Assembly: GCA_003557965.1 (NCBI GenBank)
Contig: PWND01000124.1
Span: 1-18,421 of the forward strand
Reading direction: 5' to 3'
From: Bacteroidales bacterium
GTDB taxonomy: Bacteria > Bacteroidota > Bacteroidia > Bacteroidales > UBA7960
DNA length: 18,421 bases
The position numbers and the translations under genes are program-made. The notes beneath the pieces are model-generated. The model searched no databases, was not told where the DNA came from, and saw only the letters and a list, made by a program, of their open reading frames with translations. How positions within the stretch are numbered: the first letter of the stretch is position 1; each line of letters opens with the position of its first letter. This document shows, one piece after another, positions 6,820 to 13,122 of this stretch.

Positions 6820-8610
6820 CTATAGTGGCCAGAAAATCATTATCAATGGTATTCCAACAACTACAATAATAATTTCCAAAGGAAGCCCCATTCGCCAGTA
6901 ATCTGTAAACTTATAACCTCCTGGCCCCATAACGAGAGTGTTTGACTGATGGCCAATTGGCGTTAAAAAGGCACATGATGCTCCTATTGCCACAGCCATC
7001 AGAAAAGGGTCAACAGAGAAACCAAGGCCTTTAGCCACGCTAATTGCTATTGGGGCCATTAGCACTACCGTTGCAGCATTATTAATAATATCAGACAAGA
7101 ACATTGTTACAACAAGAATAATGGTAAGAATAGCCCAGGGGGGCAAGTTGCTGCCTATTTTTAAAACCATAGAAGCAATAATTCCTGCACCGCCTGATGT
7201 CTCTAGAGCTGCTCCAACAGGAATCATAGCTCCAAGAAGGATTATTACCGGCCAATCAATCCCTCTGTAAAACTCCTTAATAGGAAGAACACCACTTAAA
7301 ACCATAGTGACAGCTGCCATTGAAAAAGCAATCTGAACAGGTAAAATTCCTGTTACTACAAGTATTATTGAAACTGCAAAAATTCCCAGGGCTAATGGTA
7401 TTTTGGTTTTATATCCTATTCTTAGGCCTCTTTTTGCTAATGGAAGACATCCTATAGATGTAATAGTATCACTCAACATGTGTTCTCTTCCCTGGAGCAA
7501 TAACACATCGCCTGTTCTGAATATGACATGGTCAAGCCTTCTGTGAATTCTTTGTTCTTTCCTTGCAACAGCAAGAAGATTAATCCCGAAGCGGCTACGC
7601 ATACGCAAGTCAGCGGCTGTTCTTCCTATAATATTAGAATCTGCCATTACAACTGCTTCCGAGATAGCAATGTTTTTTGAACCTTCGGCATCTTTTCTGA
7701 ATTTTTTGCCTCCTACAAGCTTTACACCTGTTTCTTCAACAAAAGCTTTCAACCCATCAGCATCTGTTTCTAAAATAATAATATCTTTCAACAGCAGGCT
7801 TTCCTCCGGTTCTGGTGCATGAATACGTTTTTTATCTCTAACCAACCCTAAAATCTGAACATCTGCTTTTGATATTTCATTTAAGTCCTGTACTGTTTTC
7901 CCTACAACCTTAGACTCCTTAACGACCTCAACCTCTGTTATATAGTCGTTAATATCAAATTGTTCCTTTTCTGATTTTTGGGCTGCCCTTTTCGGCAGAA
8001 GCCTCCAGCCAATAAGGGTAATAAAAACAATACCGGCTAAAGCAATAAAAATACCAACCGGAGCAAAATCAAACATCCCAAAGGCTTCACCTAATTCAAC
8101 ACCCCTGAAGGTAGCAATAATAATATTTGGTGGTGTTCCCACCAAGGTAGTCATGCCACCTAATAATGATGCAAAAGCTATAGGCATTAAAACATAAGAT
8201 GGGGGGTTTCCGCTTTGTTTTGCCATGTGAATTGCAACCGGCATCATAATAGCCAAAGCACCAACATTATTCATAAAGGCAGATGCTATTGCCACAAGCA
8301 ATGACAGGGCAAAAATTTGCAACAACAAGCTGTTTCCAACATTTGAAACCCATTTTCCCAACACTTCAATCAGGCCCGAAAATTCCAGACCTTTCCCAAT
8401 TATTAAAACTGCCGCAACAGTAATTACAGCTGGATGCCCAAACCCTTCAAATGCCGCCTGTGGCTCAATTATTTTTAATTCAGGAAAAACTACATTAGCA
8501 ATAAGTAGAACAAAGAGGGCTATTAAAGCTACAAAATCATGACGAATACGCCCCCACGCAAAAAGCAACAATGCTATGAATAGTGTACCAAATACAATGC
8601 TATGAGACAT
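6820..8610 (-). CDS. SLC13/DASS-family permease with two RCK_C (TrkA-C) domains
   Basis: This is a 596-residue inner-membrane carrier. The N-terminal membrane half (about 1-205) contains FMNNVGALAIMMPVAI and the re-entrant loop LLGGMTTLVGTPPNIII. A soluble insert (about 215-395) contains two RCK_C/TrkA-C-like modules (EVVKESKVVGKTVQDLN... and AVVMADSNIIGRTAADLR...). The second membrane half (about 405-596) holds ILLGAMIPVGAALE, SDIINNAATVVLMAPIA and the matching loop FLTPIGHQSNTLVMGPGGY. The two-fold repeat of Asn-containing loops is typical of Na+-coupled carboxylate or sulfate carriers; RCK_C inserts are common in the bacterial 'SLC13 family permease' branch and may bind a ligand or ion for gating. 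The substrate cannot be read from sequence. It is divergent from the symporter operon across 270 bp. Confidence 0.9.
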   Translation of the reverse strand: MSHSIVFGTLFIALLLFAWGRIRHDFVALIALFVLLIANVVFPELKIIEPQAAFEGFGHPAVITVAAVLIIGKGLEFSGLIEVLGKWVSNVGNSLLLQIFALSLLVAIASAFMNNVGALAIMMPVAIHMAKQSGNPPSYVLMPIAFASLLGGMTTLVGTPPNIIIATFRGVELGEAFGMFDFAPVGIFIALAGIVFITLIGWRLLPKRAAQKSEKEQFDINDYITEVEVVKESKVVGKTVQDLNEISKADVQILGLVRDKKRIHAPEPEESLLLKDIIILETDADGLKAFVEETGVKLVGGKKFRKDAEGSKNIAISEAVVMADSNIIGRTAADLRMRSRFGINLLAVARKEQRIHRRLDHVIFRTGDVLLLQGREHMLSDTITSIGCLPLAKRGLRIGYKTKIPLALGIFAVSIILVVTGILPVQIAFSMAAVTMVLSGVLPIKEFYRGIDWPVIILLGAMIPVGAALETSGGAGIIASMVLKIGSNLPPWAILTIILVVTMFLSDIINNAATVVLMAPIAISVAKGLGFSVDPFLMAVAIGASCAFLTPIGHQSNTLVMGPGGYKFTDYWRMGLPLEIIIVVVGIPLIMIFWPL

Positions 8611-8637
8611 TTATTACTCAGTTTATATTTTGAATGC

Positions 8638-8645
8638 CAAATTTA
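8638..8645 (-). promoter_or_regulatory. Candidate -7 box (TAAATTTG) for the SLC13 gene
   Basis: The minus strand reads TAAATTTG, matching TAnnTTTG, 28 bp before the start codon. An ATTG (CAAT at 8663-8666) lies 17 bp further upstream and could be a sub-optimal -33 box. Confidence 0.45.
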
Positions 8646-8833
8646 GAAAAATAGTTTATGTGCAATATAAATTTTAACATTTTAAATTATTACCTAAAAT
8701 ATTATTTAATATATTTTGCTTTCATTACTATTTTGCAAATTCACAACAAACTTCAATTTACTAACAGTATCAAAAAAAAAGGAGTAAAACAAACGAATAA
8801 TTAAAAAAAAATTAATTGATTAAAAACAATTTT

Positions 8834-8841
8834 TATATTTG
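8834..8841 (+). promoter_or_regulatory. Candidate -7 box (TATATTTG) for the symporter operon
   Basis: TATATTTG matches TAnnTTTG and lies 39 bp before the chosen ATG at 8881. A TTG at 8816-8818 is closer (15 bp) than the usual 19. The box overlaps the TTG at 8839 that a longer reading frame would use as start, which argues against that longer frame. Confidence 0.5.
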
Positions 8842-8880
8842 CATGGTCAAATTTTTAACAATAATTTACACATCACACTT

Positions 8881-9633
8881 ATGGAAAAAAATCAAAATGA
8901 TTATCACGTAAGTTTTTTTAAGCCTGTTACTAATCGGGCCAGAAAAAACAGAAGTATGGTTTTGTGGTTAATAGTTGTCTGGGCAATTGCAGTCTTTGGT
9001 TTTCAAATTTTGCTGAGAGTTATTGAAAAGCCAACACCCGAACCGGCTTATGTAACTTATAGCGAGGTATGGGAAAGTGTCAACACAGGTAATGCGTCAG
9101 GTGAAGAGCTTAAGGCTTTTTCCAATTCAGTACTAACCGTTTTAGGAAAGCTTTATATTAAACCTGAATATAAAGTTGCTCTGACAAACGCATTTTCATG
9201 GAGCATTTTACAAGTTGCCGGTGATGATAAAGAACGATTAAATGAGTTGGTTCTGAATTTTGAAAAACTAAAAGAAGAAAGTGACAACATTCTTGACCCT
9301 GATTATATTAATGCAAGAAATTTACTGGCTGATAATATTTCTGCCATTTTAAACATTAAAGAAAATGACCCACGATTAACTGTTGCTCCTTTTTCTGTAA
9401 ATAAAGAGCTGACAGGTGATTTTACGGAAGAAAACAAAGTATTGGTAGCTGAAGCCATGCCATTTTATTTAATACACAATCGTTCAGTACTGACAGACAC
9501 TGTTTTCCTTGGCTTTCCTTTTCACTACTTCTTTACAGCAGTGTTTCTGCTTGTGCTTTTTATTGGGCTTTGCCTAGTATATTGCATACAAACAGACAAG
9601 ATAGAACGAAAAGAACAAAATCTTAATGTTTAA
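8881..9633 (+). CDS. DUF4212-type symporter small subunit with a large periplasmic insertion
   Basis: This is a 250-residue protein with two membrane segments (about 26-46, MVLWLIVVWAIAVFGFQILL; and about 212-236). The ends match the DUF4212 'sodium/substrate symporter small subunit' pattern: a basic stretch then 'W...vwa...fgf.iLl', and near the C-terminus GFPFHYFFTAVFLLVLFIGL followed by YCIQTDKIERKE. Ordinary members are about 80-100 residues. Here about 150 extra residues (55-205), mostly helical and predicted outside the membrane, lie between the two segments; I do not recognise them. I chose the ATG at 8881 because the possible TTG start at 8839 falls in the -7 box. It is followed after 21 bp by the symporter gene, which matches the known pairing. 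The family call is inference from the ends and context. Confidence 0.72.
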   Translation: MEKNQNDYHVSFFKPVTNRARKNRSMVLWLIVVWAIAVFGFQILLRVIEKPTPEPAYVTYSEVWESVNTGNASGEELKAFSNSVLTVLGKLYIKPEYKVALTNAFSWSILQVAGDDKERLNELVLNFEKLKEESDNILDPDYINARNLLADNISAILNIKENDPRLTVAPFSVNKELTGDFTEENKVLVAEAMPFYLIHNRSVLTDTVFLGFPFHYFFTAVFLLVLFIGLCLVYCIQTDKIERKEQNLNV

Positions 9634-9654
9634 TAACTTATTACAATAAAAAAG

Positions 9655-11325
9655 ATGAAAAAACTACTCTTATTAATATCGTTAATTTTGATTTCAGTCA
9701 CCTCTAATGCAGCTGCAACAGCAACTGAGCTTGAAGGCAGTTTTAAAACCGGGCCAGCTATTATTTTAATAATGGTTTTGGTAACGTTTATTTTAGTAGG
9801 TATATTGTTTCGCGCTAAAGACACTTCTGACTACTATGCTGCCGGCAGAAGTATTTCAAGGGTTGGCTCGGGAATGGCTATAGCATCTAATTGGATGAGT
9901 GCGGCAAGTGTTTTGGGAATGGCTGCACTAATGTTTGGCATGGGTTATCACGGTTTGGCTTATGTTGTAGGCTGGACTGGAGGTTATGTCTTATTATTGA
10001 TACTAATGGCCGGACAAATCAGAAAGTATGGAAAATACACCGCACCAGACTTTATTGGCGACAGGTATTATTCACAAGGACTTAGAGTTGTTGCAGCAAT
10101 TATTGCAATTTTTATTTCCATTTCATACTGTGTTGGCCAATTTGGTGGAATAGGCCTAATGTTTAAATGGATTTTGGGAATAGACTATTTACTTGCTGTA
10201 ATAATTGGTGCCGGTGTAATATTATGTTATACGCTTATATCAGGTATGTTGGGAGTTACTAAAAACATGCAGGTTCAGTACATTATTATTGCAACCTCTT
10301 TTCTTATTCCTTTATTTATTCTGTTATTTAAGTATGATTACTTTTGGTTGATTCCTCCAATTGGATATGGCTCAGTGGTATCAGATATTGTGGCAGGTGT
10401 GCCACTTAATGAATCAAAAGAGTTGTTTAACATTTACGGCCATCCGTTTTCTATTGTCTCTTCACCTGAATACGTAATGCCATGGGCAGAATCATCAGGA
10501 GGTACATTTTTTCAGTGGATGGTAATCGTTTTTTCTCTTATGATAGGAACAGCCGGACTGCCTCACGTACTGCAAAGATTTTATGTAGTGCCAAATCCAA
10601 GAGATGCAAGATGGTCTGTAGTATGGGGACTGTTTTTTATTTGTATAATATATTGGACAGCACCTGTTTATGCTGCTTTTGGCAAAATGTTTGCCGCTCA
10701 TCCCGAGGTTGGAACTTTGCCTGTTGATGCTATTGTTGTATACACTGCTCAATTAGGTAATGTTAATCCTTTAATCGTTGGACTGCTTGCTGCAGGAGCT
10801 GTTTCTGCTGCATTTTCAACAACCTCAGGACTCTTGGTAGCTGGTGCTTCTGCATTTTCTCACGACTTATATGTTAAGGTTATTAATCCTGAAGCAACTG
10901 CAAAGAAGCAGTTGTTAATAGCAAGAATAGGTACAGTTCTAATGGCCGTAATAGTGACTTTTATTGCTATGTTAGAGCTTGCTTTAATTGCCGAACTTGT
11001 TGCCCTCGCATTTTCACTGGCCGGCTGTACAATCTTCCCGCTATTCCTGCTGGGTATTTGGTGGAGTGGCTCAAATAAGCAAGGGGCTGTTGCCGGACTT
11101 ATTGCCGGTAGTGTTGTATCTTTGATATCGCTGACATATTTCATTACCGGACGACTTGGAGTTATGCTACCTTACCATGATTTTGTTAACTATTGGCTTG
11201 GAGCATGGTATTTCGCATGGGTTGGAGCACCATTAGCAATAATTGTTAATATCATTGTTTCAAAATTAACAAAACCCACCCCTCTGGAAGTCAGAAAATT
11301 TTTAGTTGAACAAGTACATTTATAA
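9655..11325 (+). CDS. Na+/solute symporter, acetate-permease-like (SSS family, DUF4212-linked type)
   Basis: This is a 556-residue polytopic carrier. It begins with a signal-like segment (MKKLLLLISLILISVTSNAA), as in the ActP-like branch, and continues with about thirteen membrane helices. Diagnostic SSS stretches are DYYAAGRSISRVGSGMAIAS (about 60-79), YTAPDFIGDRYYS (about 124-136), GTAGLPHVLQRFY (about 298-310), and the helix VSAAFSTTSGLLVAGASAF, whose Ser/Thr pair belongs to the expected Na+ site. The family imports acetate or other short carboxylates, sometimes lactate or propionate, with Na+. The branch paired with DUF4212 is usually annotated 'cation acetate symporter' or 'symporter large subunit', but the substrate is not proven here. 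It lies 21 bp after the small-subunit gene, and its stop is one base before the next ATG, so it is surely in an operon. Confidence 0.9.
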   Translation: MKKLLLLISLILISVTSNAAATATELEGSFKTGPAIILIMVLVTFILVGILFRAKDTSDYYAAGRSISRVGSGMAIASNWMSAASVLGMAALMFGMGYHGLAYVVGWTGGYVLLLILMAGQIRKYGKYTAPDFIGDRYYSQGLRVVAAIIAIFISISYCVGQFGGIGLMFKWILGIDYLLAVIIGAGVILCYTLISGMLGVTKNMQVQYIIIATSFLIPLFILLFKYDYFWLIPPIGYGSVVSDIVAGVPLNESKELFNIYGHPFSIVSSPEYVMPWAESSGGTFFQWMVIVFSLMIGTAGLPHVLQRFYVVPNPRDARWSVVWGLFFICIIYWTAPVYAAFGKMFAAHPEVGTLPVDAIVVYTAQLGNVNPLIVGLLAAGAVSAAFSTTSGLLVAGASAFSHDLYVKVINPEATAKKQLLIARIGTVLMAVIVTFIAMLELALIAELVALAFSLAGCTIFPLFLLGIWWSGSNKQGAVAGLIAGSVVSLISLTYFITGRLGVMLPYHDFVNYWLGAWYFAWVGAPLAIIVNIIVSKLTKPTPLEVRKFLVEQVHL

Positions 11326-11326
11326 A

Positions 11327-12085
11327 ATGAATTTTTTAAAAAACAAAAAAACCAGAGTACTCATTTTAATTTTGAGTACTCTTTTTATTTTAACATTTAT
11401 AATTACACGATATTATTATGAATATCAAAACAGGTCGATTGACCCCAGGATAGTAGAGGCTAACTTGCTTTACTCACAGTATAATGAGCTTGCTCAAAGT
11501 GCTGATTATGAGGCAATTTTTCATCTTCTTGACACAATTGAGTTGATTTATAAAAATATTGAACATTATGCTGATTCTTATGAAGTTGGTGTTTTATATA
11601 ACAACAGAGCTGCTACTTATATTGCTAAAGCATTAGCAGTAGAAAATAATGACAGTATTGTTAAAGATTCACTGTTGGTTTTGGGAAAGAAAAGCGCTGT
11701 AAAAAGCATCAAAATATATACAGACTGGATCTCAAAATGGAACAATAAAAACAAAGAAGAAATAAAGGAATTACTCAAGCCTCACTTTAATAAGAATGAT
11801 AGTGTTTTCAAAGATAAAAACATAAACAGGTTTATTAATAGAAGAGCAGTGCAAATAAAAGAAGCGCAGGTTGAAACTACCAGGCGTTTATCTGTTAGCC
11901 TTACAAACCTTGGCATAATTTATCGCCACCAGGAAAAATATGAAGAAGCGGTAATTCAATACATTCAAGCATTGGAGTTATGGCCGGATAATTTATCCGC
12001 TGAAAACAACCTCAATATAATTTTTGACAAACCGCAAAAAAAGCCGAGTATTTTAAGGAGGCTATTCCCAAAAGACAGGCTGTAA
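11327..12085 (+). CDS. Membrane-anchored TPR protein of unknown function
   Basis: This is a 252-residue protein from the ATG at 11327; an in-frame TTG at 11306 would overlap the symporter and is less likely. An N-terminal basic stretch (MNFLKNKKTRV) leads to one membrane segment (about 10-28, LILILSTLFILTFIITRYYY). The rest would lie in the periplasm if it is a signal anchor. The C-terminal part has a clear tetratricopeptide unit (TNLGIIYRHQEKYEEAVIQYIQALELWPDN, given as two blocks of the A and B helices) and a weaker earlier one. With one base between the symporter stop and this ATG, it is probably translationally coupled. I cannot name a function; a scaffold or assembly factor for the carrier or its sensor is a guess from context. 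Confidence 0.75.
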   Translation: MNFLKNKKTRVLILILSTLFILTFIITRYYYEYQNRSIDPRIVEANLLYSQYNELAQSADYEAIFHLLDTIELIYKNIEHYADSYEVGVLYNNRAATYIAKALAVENNDSIVKDSLLVLGKKSAVKSIKIYTDWISKWNNKNKEEIKELLKPHFNKNDSVFKDKNINRFINRRAVQIKEAQVETTRRLSVSLTNLGIIYRHQEKYEEAVIQYIQALELWPDNLSAENNLNIIFDKPQKKPSILRRLFPKDRL

Positions 12086-12364
12086 ATAATATTCAATAAA
12101 CTTAACACTAACAAGGTTCGCTGGGATAATTCTTCGCCTTCTAAAGCATAAGTTGGGTTCAGCAAGGCCAAGGCTCCTCTGAAAAAAAGGCAGGCATAAG
12201 AACTTCCAATAGGAATTATTTATAAAAATGAAACCCTCATCTACTAAACATCTACAAAAGTGCATGTGTAAACATGAGGGTTCCATCAGGATAAAAGCAC
12301 CTTAAATTGAATACATGAATACGCATAATACTAATATCCAATTTGATAACACTAATTTACATAG
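12086..12364. other. Unexplained intergenic block with a large hairpin
   Basis: There is no confident gene. Features are a possible hairpin with arms AACCCTCAT (12232-12240) and ATGAGGGTT (12274-12282) around 33 bases, a small stem TTCC/GGAA at 12213-12224, and a stretch 12112-12210 with higher G+C than usual intergenic DNA here. Open frames on the minus strand cross the block, but none matches a family I know. It could hold a terminator for the upstream operon, a small RNA, or a multi-copy repeat. No T-run follows the large hairpin, so it is a poor terminator. Confidence 0.5.
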
Positions 12365-13111
12365 ATGAAAATAGCCATTTTTACCGATATACATGAAGAT
12401 TTTATTATGCTGGAAAAAGCTTATAACAAGCTTAATTCTATCGGCTATGATCTGCTAATCTGTTTAGGCGACATTACAGGATACACACCGGAATTTTACA
12501 ATCATCAACCTGACGCAAATGCCTGTATTGATCTTATTAGAGAGAATGCTGACATGGTACTGGCAGGAAATCATGATCTTTACAGCTGCCAACGACTACC
12601 TACTTATCATCTCGATAAAAACATCCCGGAAAACTGGTATGAACTAACTAATGAACAGCAATCTATTATTGCAAAAGACAGCATTTGGCTATATGAGAAT
12701 GAAATTATCCCACAATTGAGCTTAGAAAATTACAACTTTTTATGCTCACTTGAAGAATGGTCTTATGATGATACCGATGATTTACAAATTCTTTTTTCAC
12801 ACTTTGTTTATCCTGACCTGGCCGGAATAGGGCGTTGGTTTCCATATCAAATCAAGGAACTAAAACCGCACTTCAAATTAATGGAAGAACTTGAGTGTCA
12901 ATTAGCTTTTGTTGGCCATTTTCACTCTGAAGAAGTTATCATAGCAAATAAGTTTTTTTGGTCAGCACCATGTATTGGAACGGTTAAAATTAAACCAAAG
13001 CAAAGAATTATTTTATGTCCTTCAATAGTTGGCAATGGTAAATCAGGAAGATTTACTATTTTTGATACGAAAACAAACAAAATAACTCCTCATCATATTA
13101 GTAAAACTTAA
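12365..13111 (+). CDS. Calcineurin-like metallophosphoesterase
   Basis: This is a 248-residue cytoplasmic protein with all five blocks of the metallophosphoesterase fold: D8-x-H10 (FTDIHED), G-D36 (CLGDITGY), G-N69-H70-D (LAGNHDLY), H146 (FSHF) and G-H185-x-H187 (VGHFHS). These residues bind two metal ions and hydrolyse phosphomono- or diesters. The short size and 'GDITGYTPE' wording resemble the bacterial YfcE/MJ0936-like and diadenosine-tetraphosphatase-like groups, but the substrate cannot be inferred. The next gene starts 11 bp after its stop, so the two are cotranscribed; a phosphodiesterase paired with a nucleotidyltransferase-like protein suggests a make-and-remove pair for a nucleotide mark or signal. 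That last point is inference. Confidence 0.87.
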   Translation: MKIAIFTDIHEDFIMLEKAYNKLNSIGYDLLICLGDITGYTPEFYNHQPDANACIDLIRENADMVLAGNHDLYSCQRLPTYHLDKNIPENWYELTNEQQSIIAKDSIWLYENEIIPQLSLENYNFLCSLEEWSYDDTDDLQILFSHFVYPDLAGIGRWFPYQIKELKPHFKLMEELECQLAFVGHFHSEEVIIANKFFWSAPCIGTVKIKPKQRIILCPSIVGNGKSGRFTIFDTKTNKITPHHISKT

Positions 13112-13122
13112 AGCTTATAGTA

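Noticed and set aside
8839..8880. TTG start for the DUF4212-like gene
   Set aside because: The TTG is part of the TATATTTG promoter box; the ATG at 8881 leaves a normal leader.
12062..12286. Minus-strand open frame with an Arg-rich stretch (CFRRRRIIPAN)
   Set aside because: It overlaps the end of the TPR gene, has no recognised family and shares its DNA with another equally open frame; kept only as an unexplained block.
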